A stretch of 64,000 nucleotides of DNA from Chrysophaeum taylorii (lineage: Eukaryota; Sar; Pelagophyceae; Pelagomonadales; Pelagomonadaceae): assembly GCA_029834535.1 (NCBI GenBank), contig JAQMWT010000379.1, positions 124,001 to 188,000 on the forward strand. Reading direction: 5' to 3'. This document shows, one piece after another, positions 31,421 to 42,642 of the stretch. Under the pieces are notes generated by a model. The model ran no database searches, was not told where the DNA came from, and saw only the letters and a list, made by a program, of their open reading frames with translations. How positions within the stretch are numbered: the first letter of the stretch is position 1; the number at the start of each line of letters is the position of its first letter. The position numbers and the translations under genes are program-made.

Positions 31421-32764
31421 TTAGCCCATCATGTCGTCGCCCTCGTCGTCCTCGTCGAACTCGCCCTCTTCTTCCGCTGTCGCGTCCTGGTACTGCTGGT
31501 ACTCAGAAACAAGGTCGTTCATGTTCGACTCGGCCTCGGTGAACTCCATCTCGTCCATGCCCTCGCCGGTGTACCAGTGAAGGAACGCCTTGCGACGGAA
31601 CATGGCCGTGAACTGCTCGGCGACGCGCTTCCACGTCTCCTGGATGGCCGTCGAGTTGCCGATGAAGGTCGTAGACATCTTGAGGCCCTTTGGCGGGATG
31701 TCGCAAATTGCCGACTTGACGTTGTTGGGAATCCACTCGACGAAATAGGACGAGTTCTTGTTGATAACGTTGAGCATCTGCTCGTCGACCTCCTTGGTCG
31801 ACATGCGGCCGCGGAAGAGACAGGAGCAGGTGAGGTAGCGACCATGGCGAGGATCTGCCGCGCACATCATATTCTTGGCGTCGAACTGCTGCTGGGTCAG
31901 CTCGGGCACCGTGAGCGCGCGGTACTGCTGCGAGCCGCGCGAGGTGAGCGGCGCGAAGCCGACCATGAAGAAGTGGAGACGGGGGAAGGGAACCATGTTG
32001 ACCGCGAGCTTTCGGAGGTCGCAGTTGAGCTGGCCAGGGAAGCGGAGCGAGCAGGTGGTGCCGCACAGAGCCGCGGCGATGAGGTGGTTGAGGTCGCCGT
32101 ACGTCGGGGTCGTGAGCTTGAGGGTGCGGAAGCAGATGTCGTAGAGGGCCTCGTTGTCGAGCGTGAAGCACTGGTCAGAGTTCTCGACGAGCTGGTGTAC
32201 CGAGAGCGTGGCGTTGTAGGGTTCGACGACCGTGTCGGAGACCTTGGGCGAGGGGATGACCGAGTAGGTCGACATGACGCGGTCGGGGTATTCCTCGCGA
32301 ACCTTGGAGATGAGGAGCGTGCCCATGCCGGCGCCGGTGCCGCCGCCCATCGAGTGCGTGAGCTGGAAGCCCTGGAGGCAGTCGCAGGACTCGGCCTCCT
32401 TGCGGACGACGTCGAGGACCGAGTCGATCAACTCAGCGCCCTCTGTGTAGTGCCCCTTGGCCCAGTTGTTGCCCGCGCCCGTCTGGCCGAATACAAAGTT
32501 GTCGGGGCGAAAAAGCTGGCCGAAGGGTCCCGCGCGCACCGAGTCCATGGTGCCCGGTTCGAGGTCCATGAGGATGGCGCGCGGGACGTAGCGGCCGCCC
32601 ATGGCCTCGTTGTAGTACACATTAATGCGCTCGAGCTGGAGATCCGAGTCGCCGTGGTAGGTTCCCGTCGGATCGACGCCATGCTCGTCCGAGATGACTT
32701 CCCAGAACTTGGCGCCGATCTGGTTCCCGCACTGGCCGCCCTGGACGTGAACGATCTCGCGCAT
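31421..32764 (-). CDS. TUBB: Beta-tubulin
   Basis: A complete 447-residue beta-tubulin in one exon, the GTP-hydrolysing half of the microtubule dimer. It begins [17 protein letters not shown], which includes the MREI tetrapeptide used in tubulin mRNA autoregulation. It carries the tubulin signature [12 protein letters not shown] and the usual core [21 protein letters not shown]. The acidic C-terminal tail is short ([18 protein letters not shown]). Some core positions differ from the animal form, such as [15 protein letters not shown] and FFMVGFAPL (Val where most have Pro), and [18 protein letters not shown] is closer to algal and protist sequences. It would serve both cytoplasm and flagellum if it is the only copy. 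Confidence 0.98.
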   Translation of the reverse strand: MREIVHVQGGQCGNQIGAKFWEVISDEHGVDPTGTYHGDSDLQLERINVYYNEAMGGRYVPRAILMDLEPGTMDSVRAGPFGQLFRPDNFVFGQTGAGNNWAKGHYTEGAELIDSVLDVVRKEAESCDCLQGFQLTHSMGGGTGAGMGTLLISKVREEYPDRVMSTYSVIPSPKVSDTVVEPYNATLSVHQLVENSDQCFTLDNEALYDICFRTLKLTTPTYGDLNHLIAAALCGTTCSLRFPGQLNCDLRKLAVNMVPFPRLHFFMVGFAPLTSRGSQQYRALTVPELTQQQFDAKNMMCAADPRHGRYLTCSCLFRGRMSTKEVDEQMLNVINKNSSYFVEWIPNNVKSAICDIPPKGLKMSTTFIGNSTAIQETWKRVAEQFTAMFRRKAFLHWYTGEGMDEMEFTEAESNMNDLVSEYQQYQDATAEEEGEFDEDDEGDDMMG

Positions 32765-33517
32765 GGTGCGCTCGCGATTGCCTTTTATTTAAATTTGTAA
32801 ATGCAAAACGAGCCGTTTATAGTCCGTCCGTGGTCCGTTGAAAATGAAAGGTTCGTTAGAGACGTCGATCTCATCCTCGCCATCCTCCTCTACAGTGCGG
32901 AATCATGGTGCCTGACTGAGGTTGTCTACAGTCGCGTACGATGCTTTCACGCTGCGCACGTGCCATGTGCCGCGCTACGCATCGCCAGACCTGGAATCAT
33001 TATAATCAAAACACTTCAACCTCCTCCAGCGCCTTGGCCTGGAGACTATCGATACCTCCATCTCCCGCCGACTAACTAAACTAACTTCAGACCTCTCCCG
33101 AGCATGGGAGCCAGGCCGGACCGACAGGTGCCAGTCCGGAATCACGGGCCTGTAGACGAGGAGCGCCGAAAGGTCGGTCGGCGGAGAGTGACCATCAAGC
33201 TTGTCGCCATGCGACGAGGAGACCGCGATGTGACTGACAACCAACTCGTCGATAACCTTCCGTCTTCGCCCCCCGGCCATACCCCGTCCCACTGCGAACG
33301 TTCCGGCTGCCAACCGGCCCGCCCGGGAGGCGAATAGGTGCCAACCTACGCCGGGAGGGCGGATGCCCTCGCAAGGCTCAGGATTCATGAGGCACCGTCC
33401 TCCATCGCAACCGCAGTCGGCGATCAGGACAAGGGTGTGCATCGACAGAGCGGTAGTTTAAACTTGTTTTTTTTTGTTTTTTTTTCTGGTAAAAAACAAC
33501 ACACAAATTTGGGGGGT
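32765..33517. other. Intergenic, 753 bp
   Basis: This is the upstream region of beta-tubulin. I see no convincing gene. A poly-T-rich stretch (33462-33486) lies just left of the hAT remnant. Confidence 0.35.
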
Positions 33518-34185
33518 TTAGGTTTCGTATCGCCACGTCAGCATACCATGTACTCTCTTCGTCCTAACCCCGAGTTGAGAGCACCACCAGTTTCGGACTC
33601 GGTCTTGAAGCCGTCGATCGAACCCAACAGTTCGAGCGAAGTTGCCGGTGGCGAACCACATCTTGTTGATGTTCTGTACAGTCTCTTCAAAAAGCCGTGG
33701 CGCCCACGTGCGCCGAAAGGCCTCTCGGACTTGGGCACGTGCTTGACGTAGGCCGCGTTGAGCGCCTTGATCATATATGATGAAGAAAAAGGTGTTGACG
33801 ATGTTGAAAGGCAGAGCGCAACCAAGCATGGATTTGGTGATCTTCTCGTTGATAATAGTGGCACGGCGCGTATCACACCTGTCAGTGACTTCGGTGACTC
33901 TAGCTTGCATCGGCACGACTTGCGACGGAGGCGTCCCAGTCTCCGGCGACAACGAAGGGCGGACGATGTCGCTGTCGAGGCGCGAAGGTCGTGGACAGCG
34001 GCGGGCCGCTTATTCGTGGCCCATACACACCCCGAGATATTCTTAGCTGACGACTTGCTCGCGAGCGTGCACTTTTTGACGCCATCGGGTGTGTGATTGC
34101 AATCCAGGAGGATGTGCTCAACCCATTGAGCTGGCTTGAACTTTTTGCCCGTGCGTGCGTGCGTGTATGCAGCCGCGTGCCGCAC
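33518..34185 (-). mobile_element. Remnant of a second hAT-like transposase gene
   Basis: The minus strand carries a BED-like segment (KKFKPAQWVEHILLDCNHTP, near 34150-34080) with the W..H....C spacing of the second half of the finger. In other frames it has ITKSMLGCALPFNIVNTFFF and IKALNAAYVKHVPKSERPFG, which fit the stretch after the finger in hAT transposases (the glpF..ves.fr..i..l.P.Y pattern). No catalytic core or dimerisation region is present and no matching inverted repeats were found. It differs from the element at 13.4-16.3 kb. I judge it a decayed 5' fragment. The Cys pair of the finger is not clearly visible. Confidence 0.5.
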
Positions 34186-34616
34186 ATCTCCATTCGAACG
34201 TGCCGTCGCCCTTAGGCGTTGTGAGTGATCACGTAGTCGCTCACCGAACTCCTGGGCCGTCCCCCCTCGAACATGGTCACCATAACGGTCACCAGCGTGT
34301 GCAACTTCAACTGGAGGCAGCGAGCGTGTGGCACAGAAGAGAAATGGAAGAGAAAATGCTCCCTGACCACAAACGGACGTCCTGCAACGTTTTCTGAGCG
34401 TTTCGGTGGCAACCGGACACGCGAGAAGATGTTTAAACCGGTATAATCCGAGTTAAATCCCTTTGTTTTTGGTTTTATTAAACCGGTTTAAAACATGTAC
34501 TAAAGTACTAAAACTACTAAACCCTGACCTTTGATACCGGTATTTTAGGTTCGGTAATCAGGACGACGCACGCGGTACGGCATAGGGACGTCACGGGTGG
34601 CACTGGCCGAAATTCA
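34186..34616. other. Intergenic with ACCGGT-centred inverted motifs
   Basis: This 431-bp stretch precedes the glycosyltransferase gene. Between 34430 and 34550 the local sequence is AT-rich, unlike its surroundings, and repeats TTAAACCGGT and its complement (34432-34444, 34484-34498, 34534-34546). This is a palindrome-like cluster that could be a small MITE-like insertion or a binding-site array. No coding sequence is recognised. Confidence 0.4.
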
Positions 34617-36512
34617 ATGATGCTCAAGGAAAGAACGCAAAAAATGGAGGAGTCGGTACCGCTCCTCGGGGGCGAACGGCACCAGAGAACGACAGGGGTC
34701 GTCGTCCGCGTGGTCCTTGGTATCGGCGTGTTCGTGAGCTCGTTGGTCGTCGTGTCTCGGCAGCTCTCGGGGCCGCCACCGTCTGCCGGAGTTGGGTCCC
34801 AACGCATGGACTCCGAGTCGTCGTCGTCGTCGTCGTCGATGATGTTCGCGCCTCCTCCTGCGGTGGTGGCGGAGTCGTGGGGCGTCGGGTTTGGGGCGGA
34901 CCGCGTGTTTGTGGAGGAACACTACTTGTTTTCGACGGGGCTGGCCGACCTGGGGCTGTCGTCGCACATCTTTCTGAAGCAAGCGTACACGTATTGGAGA
35001 TACGGTCTGAACGGGCCGCGGGCGATGCGGCACGAGGGCGCGCGGGCGATCGAGGTGGCGTCCTACCGGTACAACTCGAAGACAGCGTTCATGAACGCGC
35101 TCGAGAAGCGCGAGGTCGGCAGGGGGGCTCTCGTCTTCATCTCGGTAACGGCCATGACTCTGGATCTGGAGATCAGAGATCTCGACGCGTTGACGAGTCC
35201 CCCCTACAACCTCGAACGTTCCAACATCCTCCAGTCGGACGACGAAGACATCCGATCGATCGAGTCGCTGTGTGCCTACACGTACACGCCCGACCTGATG
35301 TTGCGGTCTCGCACGCTGCGCGCTCTCTTCGCCTATCCCGAGCCGCTCGTGCTCGTTCTCGCGGGCGACTCGGCGTGTCGCCTAACCAACATCCCCGCCA
35401 CGCACCACGCCGTCGTGTTTCCCAACGACGGCGCGCCGACCGCGTTGGACGACTACCCTCGGGGCGACGTGCTGTGGTACCCGGAGGGGCTCGAGGGGCT
35501 CGAGGACCCCGCGGACCGCCTCTTCTGGATGCCGTCGGCCGAGGCGAACGCCCTCAAGCTGACGGATGCGCCGCTCGCACCCCTCGAGGACCGGCCCTTC
35601 TTGTTCGACTGCGGCATGTCCGTGAACGGCCGAAAACCGTCTCGGGCCGCCCTCGTGACTTATCTCGAGGAAGGAGGCGGCGAGGCCGCGCTCGCCGCGC
35701 TCGCCGAGGAGGCGGGCCGCGCCGTTCGCGTCGACGCGAGCGTGATCGACATGCCCGTCCGCGCCGACGACGGCTCGATCGCGTACGCTGGCCCCTACGC
35801 CCGTTTCCACTCGGAGGCCGGCGTCGTCGAACGCGACGACGGAGGCGACGCTCGCGCCGTCTTCGCGCTGGCGCCCGCCGGCGACACGTGGTCTTCGGGC
35901 AGGACGCTCGAGGCGATGCTCAGAGGCGCTATTCCGGTCGTCGACGCGACCTACAAGTCCGACGGTGGTGCCTCGGCAAAGGGCTGCGGCGACGCCGCTA
36001 GGTTCTGGCGCGACGGCGCCGAGGGCATCGGCGGCGCGCCCTTCGTCTTCGTAGAGGACTGGACCGACCTCCCCGACCTGCTGCGTGCCGCGGGCGCGAC
36101 CAACGCGACGCAGCTCCAAAAGCGCCTCGACGCCGTCCAAGCCTACCGCGACGAGCTCGAACGCTACCTTCGAACCTCGATCCTCGACTTGGTTCTGGCG
36201 CGACAACGAAACCAAGATCTAACAACCCGCGGGACGCAAACGCGCTGCGAGACCACTCCGCTCTCCTCCGCGCAAGTTCGAGCGCAGCGCGACGCCCAGA
36301 AAGCCTACTACGACTCGGACTGGCTCAACGACTTCGTCGACAAACCGAGCCTCCCGACTGGCGCCTGTACGACGCAATATCACACTCACTTCACAAAAAC
36401 CAGCGACATCCCCGTTATTCCGTCTGCCGGACCTCACGCCCCCTGCTTCGACGCAGCTTGCGCCCCGCCCCTTGTCGGCTCCTTCGCCTGCGCTTCCGTC
36501 TCGCTGTCGTAG
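34617..36512 (+). CDS. Type II membrane glycosyltransferase, exostosin/RXYLT1-like
   Basis: This 631-residue single-exon protein starts MMLKERTQKMEESVPLL. A membrane anchor near residues 27-48 (VVVRVVLGIGVFVSSLVVVS) follows, then a serine-rich stem, a typical Golgi type II layout. The C-terminal catalytic-like part contains ARAVFALAPAGDTWSSGRTL followed by EAMLRGAIPVVDATYKSDGG and FVFVEDWTDLPDLL. This resembles the nucleotide-sugar-binding block of exostosin (GT47) and RXYLT1-like enzymes, where a G-x-P-V-V step follows a conserved Glu-Ala. The middle domain (residues 90-330) is unassigned. Cys-rich residues near the end may form disulphides in the lumen. The sugar donor and acceptor cannot be told. 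Assignment rests on one motif block and topology. Confidence 0.55.
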   Translation: MMLKERTQKMEESVPLLGGERHQRTTGVVVRVVLGIGVFVSSLVVVSRQLSGPPPSAGVGSQRMDSESSSSSSSMMFAPPPAVVAESWGVGFGADRVFVEEHYLFSTGLADLGLSSHIFLKQAYTYWRYGLNGPRAMRHEGARAIEVASYRYNSKTAFMNALEKREVGRGALVFISVTAMTLDLEIRDLDALTSPPYNLERSNILQSDDEDIRSIESLCAYTYTPDLMLRSRTLRALFAYPEPLVLVLAGDSACRLTNIPATHHAVVFPNDGAPTALDDYPRGDVLWYPEGLEGLEDPADRLFWMPSAEANALKLTDAPLAPLEDRPFLFDCGMSVNGRKPSRAALVTYLEEGGGEAALAALAEEAGRAVRVDASVIDMPVRADDGSIAYAGPYARFHSEAGVVERDDGGDARAVFALAPAGDTWSSGRTLEAMLRGAIPVVDATYKSDGGASAKGCGDAARFWRDGAEGIGGAPFVFVEDWTDLPDLLRAAGATNATQLQKRLDAVQAYRDELERYLRTSILDLVLARQRNQDLTTRGTQTRCETTPLSSAQVRAQRDAQKAYYDSDWLNDFVDKPSLPTGACTTQYHTHFTKTSDIPVIPSAGPHAPCFDAACAPPLVGSFACASVSLS

Positions 36513-37407
36513 TTCGCCAACTTTCGCCGTGCGATTTTCCTTTCTCCCTTTCTTTCATTCTTTCATTCAGTCAAAACCGCCCGGCCGTCGTCGTCGTCGT
36601 CGGGCACCTTATAAGTGCGTCCTCTTCGTAATACTACGAAGAAGAAGAAGAAGCAGCAGCAGCAGCAGCAGCAGCAGCAGTTGCGAGCAGCTCGTCGCGA
36701 GCTCAAAGTGCCTGGTGTTTTCGGGAACGATAGGTTTTTAATCGATGGCGCATTTTACTCCCGAGCAGCGCAGTTTATCGGATGAGGTCATTGTCCCCGC
36801 GAAATGCGTGCGACGAGGCATAGGGGATCCGAGGACGACTCGGAAGTTTCCGCGCTGCTCCAACTCAAAGCGCGACGCGGATCAAACAGGCAGTTGCGTG
36901 TTCGGAGAAGAATCGTGCGCGCACACTCTCTTGAAAGCGGCGGTATTTCAGGAGCGTCGTCACGCCGTTCCAGAAGTGCCGCCATTGGCAAAACACCCAA
37001 ACGCCCGCAATTTCCGTGCTTAAAAGACCCACCACAAATTCCCCTTATTTTTCTTTCGGAGTGGGGCGCGCTAGCTAAAGACCATTGCGGCGACGACGAC
37101 TATTCTTGCTATCACCTCCAAGTATTTTTCTTTCTTTCATTCTGTCATTCTTTCTAACATCCTCGTTCGAGCGCGTCGCGTGGTGTTGCCCCACCGTACC
37201 GTCACACCTGAATAGGTGGTAATACATGGTGTTATCGACCGAACCAAGCGCGCGTCCTAGTTGTGGCATCACGCATTACATAAATAATATTGAGGTGATT
37301 AGAAGAAGCGCCGCAGCAACGATCTCACTCGCTCGAGAGATACGTAGACTAAATCTAGCGGGCAGGTGTTGCACACGTGTTGCAGATGCAACTCATCGTT
37401 TCGATCA
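36513..37407. other. Intergenic, 895 bp; possible small gene; AAG/CAG repeat
   Basis: This lies between two convergent genes. An AAG run joins about ten CAG units (36639-36680). An ATG at 36745 opens MAHFTPEQRSLSDEV and a neighbouring frame (36804-37130) reads SEDDSEVSALLQLKARRGS. The two might be joined by a short intron but no clean junction was found, so no gene is called. CTTT-rich tracts lie near 36545 and 37125. Confidence 0.3.
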
Positions 37408-39524
37408 TCAATAGGTGAAAGTCTTGGAGCTTGTGTTTGCGCCAAAGATCCACCCGCACTCAGTCCAGTTGAGAAGCTGATCGTAGACGTATGGGAGATG
37501 CGGCGAGAACGCGGACGTGAAGTTGTAGTACTCGATGTTGGTAATGTAGTCAGTGGGTTGGTTCAGCAGAAGGTGCGGGTAGATTATCAAATCGTGCTTA
37601 TGGTGCCCTGCACACAAGCCGGATTTGTTGTGGTATGGTATGTCGCTCCATCGCGTGACGTTGGACCAGTCAAAGTAGTTAGTTGCCCCTTCGTTCGCCC
37701 ACGTTTGATCGAAGTTCATTTTGCCCGTGTCGTTGAGGTAACGGATCATTTGCATGAAGCGTTCCTGCATACCGTGAATTGTCCAAAAAATGGGGTCGAC
37801 GGGCGAGGCGTCGTTATCGGCGCTGCCGACGTGGCCGACGTTAACGAGCTGTTTAAAGACGAGGCCCCAGATGGTCGCGTTCGTGTCCGAGTAGTCGAAG
37901 TTATTTGACGTCATTTGTTCGTATTGCGAGAATGCGCCCGAAACGTTGAGGAAATCGTAGGCGGTATAGTTGGGATAGTGCTTTTCTACGCGTTGCGTGG
38001 CGAGCTCGCAATTGCACGCGATGGGCGGCGTGTCTTCGGAACAGAAGTGAGGACATTCGATGATACCCATGCGCCACATCTTTTTGGAGATGGCATTGCT
38101 TGCCGACGAGACGTTGTACATCTTCTTGTTGAACTCGGACTGGGACTCTATGAGATTGGGCTCGTAGTTCCAGTAGCCTCCGACCATGCCGTGGACGGGG
38201 GAGTGGAGGTCGTTTCCCAACTCTCGCATCGCTGAGGCGTAATTCGCAGTATCCTCCACGACGGATTTCAAGAATTTGGCGCACCCAAAACTCGGAATGT
38301 TGATGTAATTCCGCAACCCGTAAATATATTGAGACCGAGTCACGAACGGCGTTGGATCCGTATTCCACGGAACGTTCAAATAGCCGTATGCGTTCTTCAC
38401 GCGCGACGGAAACGTGCTTCGATACAACGGGAGATACGCCCAGCGCCCCGAGTCGACGATATGTAGCGTGTTGTTCGGATGCACCGTCGAAAACCAGTCG
38501 GGCGACCACATCACCGACTCTTCCCAGTGGTCTATCCTCGCGTAGTCTATCGTGAAGTCCCAATAGTGGACGCAGGTCCGCGGATCGATCGACTGGAGGC
38601 TTTGCTCGAAACGAAGCGTGAACGACATGTGCTGGTTCAAGAACCCCGCACCCGAATGCCAGCTGTCGCAGAATCGCTTGGTGGAATACATCCCGTGCGT
38701 CGCCGCGAACCATTCCGCCGATTTGTATCGCTCGCCATATAACCGGAACCCCTCGTCGTTCGGGGTCTTGTGCGTCACCGCGATGGCGTCGAGGTACCGC
38801 GTGCGGTCGGCTGCGGTGAGGTCGCGCAGCTCGCGCCGCACATACTTTCCCACAAATTTGACGACGACGACGCGATCGTCGCCCTCGGAGCGAGTGCTCA
38901 AAAAGTACGGTCCGAAATCCGTTGCCATCATGTCCCACTCGCAGTCGCCGCTTTCAACGATGTCGAGGCCCCTCGAGGACTCCATCTCGCACACGTCTGC
39001 CCCCACGACGACGACGTGCGTGAGCTGGTACAGCTCGAGGATGATGCCGCCGTCGTAAAGCCCGTTCGCGATCGCACGACCCAACCTCCGCTCGTAGTCA
39101 TTCGATGCGTACACGCACACGCCGCCGTCGCAGATCTTCTGGGAAGAGCCGGCGTCCGGGAGAGCCGACCTCATCTCTGACGTAGGAGTCGTACCGCGCG
39201 ACGCGACAAATAAGACGCACGCCAGCGCGACGAGCCCAACGACCTTGACCTGTTGCGGGGATCGAGAGGTCACGTCCTCCGTACGCGCACACACAACAAA
39301 GAGATATGCCACCACAGTATGCTGTTGAAAAAGACGACAGCAGGGTGAGTGATGAAACAGAAGAAGAAGAAGAAGAAGACTCTGAGCGCGACAGGAATGC
39401 TCATCACGGAGCTTCGCCACGGTCTCGCGCGGGAACCCCCTGCCACACGACCATCGATCGACCCATACCCCTTTACGTTGCCCGCGAACATCGTCGCTCT
39501 CATCGACACGCCGGGATCAATCAT
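37408..39524 (-). CDS. Membrane-anchored tyrosinase-like type 3 copper protein
   Basis: Two exons (39524-39381 and 39321-37408) around a 59-nt intron with a T-rich tract give 686 codons, or 685 residues. A hydrophobic helix near residues 74-94 (VKVVGLVALACVLFVAS) is a signal anchor, placing the enzyme in the secretory path. Copper site A residues are seen in AATHGMYST, DSWHSGAGFLNQH and the following MSFTLRFEQSLQ. Site B residues are in GNDLHSPVHGMVGG and the typical DNDASPVDPIFWTIHGMQ. Several N-glycosylation sequons (NNT, NVS, NYT, NAT, NDT) fit a lumenal or extracellular place. Tyrosinases oxidise phenols to quinones and can serve pigment, adhesion or wound chemistry; the substrate is unknown. 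The start is the least certain part: the N-terminal exon is supported by phase only. Confidence 0.85.
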
Positions 39525-41356
39525 AGCTTATGTTGGCTGCCACGTCCTCTTCTGGTCTTCGAGGCGCACGTCAGCGGGCTAACAACTGTGAGTGTGTACT
39601 CTTAACGCCAACGGCAATTTTGGATACGTTTCGGATATTGCACTGCCACGTCATCACGAGAAACGCATTTCCCCATCGGGTGACGCCAGCCCCAGGGAAA
39701 TATACTCGACCTCGTCATTTCGAGATTTCCTTTGGCAAAATGACCTCAGAACTTCAAGTAAATGGTGGCGTCATCATCAACCGCATAGAAAAGACTTTCT
39801 TGCTTTCTTTCGTTCGTTCCAGTTAAAAAAAAAAACCACTGTGCCGCTGAGGAGAGTTTCCCAGGTTGGGTCGGTTGGTTGGTTGGTTGGCTCCAGTCGT
39901 AATAATAAGTAAGTGGTTGTCCGAAGTTGTTGATGTTGTTGTTGTAAACGGAAAATAAATTGACACCATGTTGACAACCCAAACGCGCCGGCCGTAGCTA
40001 GAAGAAAGCACGCTGAGCCCACACCGACAAATTTCGTACTATCCGGACCTGGGTGCGGTGATGATACCGTACTGGACGGTGGCGCCTACAACCCCGAATG
40101 GATGGATCTGATCCACCTGTTGCGTATTCTTCGGGCGGATTACCTCTACCTAGATAGGCACTTGGAATGCAGCCCACAACACACGAAAGTAGATCGCAGA
40201 GGAACAGAAGAAGAAAAACGAGGAGCAAGAAAACATTATAGGCGGCAAAGAATGGAGCAGGGAAGCAGGCAGGTGTGTGAGGAGGAAAGGCGAGACAGTA
40301 GGTCCTCTTATGAATCAAAGCGCAGTCTTGGTCGCAGACACTTTGAAATTGCCGCCACCGGTGCCGTATGGAGAAGCCAGATCTTCCCCATGATCCCACC
40401 GAATGCCACAGATAAAAAAGCCCGGAGACCTTTTAAATTTTTCTCTTCATTTCGGATGATGATGATGATGAGCGGGGTCTCGATCGAGCCTTTTCCCCGC
40501 AGCCCGGCCGCAGCCGTAGATTCGGGTACGCGGCCACGGCTCAGCGAGGAGGAGGAGGAGGAGGATAGAGACTTCCTTCCCGGCCTCTCGCACTCTAGAA
40601 AGAAAGGTTTTGACACAATCCAGGACATTGTTATTTTGATGAGCATACAAAACATCGTAATATTATTATATTTGGGTGGTGCTGGAGCAAAGAGAGAAAA
40701 AAAAACAACGAGAGTACTCTTCTGAGAAAATCGGAGGCAAGGGCGGCGCAGACACGTGCAACAGCACAAACCAACAACAGCCACGAAAGCTGGCAGAAGA
40801 ATGCAGCGGCAGAAAGCAACAAAAGCGTCGCCCAACGGGCGACAGCGAACGAGTATCGAATCAATAGAAAAATTCGAGCCGACGCGAAGTGTGTCGGAAT
40901 GATGTGGACGACGACGAAATAACAAGTAGAGAACGTCGTCGACGTGGGAAACTGTCAGCCGATGGTGACAAGAAGTTCTCTATCCCGCGTAGAGATTAGA
41001 GAGAAATTGGCCCAACGCCTGGCGGCGGGCGGGAAAAATTTCAAAGGTGGTCGCGGATTGTGAGGGTTGTCAAAACTCAACGACGGAGAATGGCTGTTGT
41101 GCTTGTGGAAAAACGAGAAGTACAGTGTCCAAAAATCTCTGAGCTGACATCCGTAAGCGTTGTCGTCGTTGTCGTCGAGAACAAAAATGTCAGAAGACAC
41201 AGTAATGAGGATGACTCGAAATGAATGGTTCATTCATTCATTGGAGAGAGACAGACAGCAACGTTAGGTCAAAAGGCATCATGGGCCCCAAAGTCGTTTT
41301 TGGTCGGTCGGTCGGTAAAGCAGTAGTTTTGGTCGCGAGAAATATCCCCGACGACT
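39525..41356. other. Intergenic, 1.83 kb
   Basis: No convincing gene is seen. The sequence is AT-richer than the coding neighbours, with purine runs (40195-40330), GGTTGGTTGG (39870-39892) and many short homopolymers. Open frames on both strands look like chance. It could hold a non-coding RNA or decayed DNA, but nothing specific supports either. Confidence 0.4.
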
Positions 41357-42475
41357 TTATTTTCGCGAGAAATGGGGGAGCGAGGTGGCGAAGGTACGTT
41401 GGCTGAGAACGTCGGTCGCGTCGAGAAGGGACCAGGTTTGAGCGTGGAGATCGAAGGTCGCGTGACGTCCTCCAGCGAGACCGAGGACTAGGATCTCGTC
41501 TTCGCCGCGGAGACCGACGGCGCATCTGCCGCTGGGACCTTGGTCCGGGATGTCGGGACCCTGTTCCCAGGTTTCGTTGGCGAGGTCGAAGGCGAAGAGG
41601 CTGCGGAGGGGCTGGCAGGCGCCGTCTCTGCCGCCGACGACGTAAAATTTACCTTTGGCGACGACGGGTCCCCCGAACGAGAGGGCGAGAGGGATCGGGG
41701 ATTTGATGGACCAGGCGTTGGTGGTCGAGTCGTAGACTTGAAGAATGTCGACGGTGGTCGCGCCGGCGATGATGCCTCCCGCGACAAAAAATCGCGCGTC
41801 GTCCACCGAGGTGCACGCCGAGGCGAAGACGCAGCGGGGCATCCGCGGCAACAACGTCCAGGTATTCGTGCTCGGCTCGAAGGTCGCCGACTCCACGACA
41901 AAATCATCGCCCGTGTTGAGGCCCGTGCCGATGCACATCATCTTGGTCTGCTCGATGACGGCGCAGCTCCTGCACGACGAAAACGCGGCGTGCACGGCGC
42001 CGTTTCGTCGCCACGAGTTGGTCGCGGCGCTGTAGATGTGGACGGTCGGGTCGAAGACCCCCGCCGACGAATTGCTTCCCGTAATCAACAGCTCCCCGCC
42101 ACATTCGGCAACGGCGTGGAGCCCGAGCTGCGCGGGGAGCGCCGCGAGGATCCGCCATCTTCCCTCGACCAGGGCTTGCATCGACGTGGGCCGCTCCGTG
42201 TCGCCCGCCGCCGTGGCCCCCGTGCTGAAAATCACCTCCTCGGCCCATCCCCCCTTGCTCCGAAGCCGCATGAACCGCTCCGAATTTATGATGTCCCGAA
42301 ACCGTCGGCACACGCACCGCAGCGCCCCGAGCCGCGCCCATCGCACGCGCATAAAAAGTGGCCGGACTAAGTCCTCGTACTCGTCGCCGAGGGCCATGCG
42401 CCCGAGCACCGACGTCTCACCGCGCCGCCGCGCGCGCGGCCCCTGATCACCACCAGGAGACGTCGTCTCGAACAT
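41357..42475 (-). CDS. F-box/kelch-repeat protein
   Basis: From the ATG at 42475 (MFETTSPGGDQG) this is a 372-residue protein. An F-box-like stretch near residues 35-70 (RVRWARLGALRCVCRRFRDI) is followed by kelch blades: HAVAECGGELLITGSNSS, NTWTLLPRMPRCVFASACTS, ARFFVAGGIIAGATTVDILQ, KGKFYVVGGRDGACQPLRS, then NETWEQGPDIPDQGPSGRCA. F-box/kelch proteins are usually substrate receptors of SCF ubiquitin ligases: the F-box binds Skp1 and the propeller holds the target. The F-box match is moderate, while the kelch repeats are clear. It is divergent from a basic unknown gene with 167 bp between starts. Confidence 0.8.
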   Translation of the reverse strand: MFETTSPGGDQGPRARRRGETSVLGRMALGDEYEDLVRPLFMRVRWARLGALRCVCRRFRDIINSERFMRLRSKGGWAEEVIFSTGATAAGDTERPTSMQALVEGRWRILAALPAQLGLHAVAECGGELLITGSNSSAGVFDPTVHIYSAATNSWRRNGAVHAAFSSCRSCAVIEQTKMMCIGTGLNTGDDFVVESATFEPSTNTWTLLPRMPRCVFASACTSVDDARFFVAGGIIAGATTVDILQVYDSTTNAWSIKSPIPLALSFGGPVVAKGKFYVVGGRDGACQPLRSLFAFDLANETWEQGPDIPDQGPSGRCAVGLRGEDEILVLGLAGGRHATFDLHAQTWSLLDATDVLSQRTFATSLPHFSRK

Positions 42476-42642
42476 GCCCCAACACGAAACGCCACGTTCG
42501 TTTGTCACTACTGGCAAAAAATTAGATTTGGAAAACGCAAAACTTTCTTTCTTTTCTTTCTTTGACCTTTTTGTTCTCTCTCTCTCTCTTCCAACGGACC
42601 TTTTTTTTTCTGTTAGCGGCGCGGGTTTCTATTTTTTTTTGG

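Noticed and set aside
36745-37157. Small two-exon gene after the AAG/CAG repeat
   Set aside because: The two frames look partly protein-like, but no splice junction kept phase, so it is only mentioned in the gap entry.
40102-40925. Open frames of about 200 codons on both strands
   Set aside because: They consist of basic or hydrophobic low-complexity sequence with no motif and overlap each other on opposite strands.
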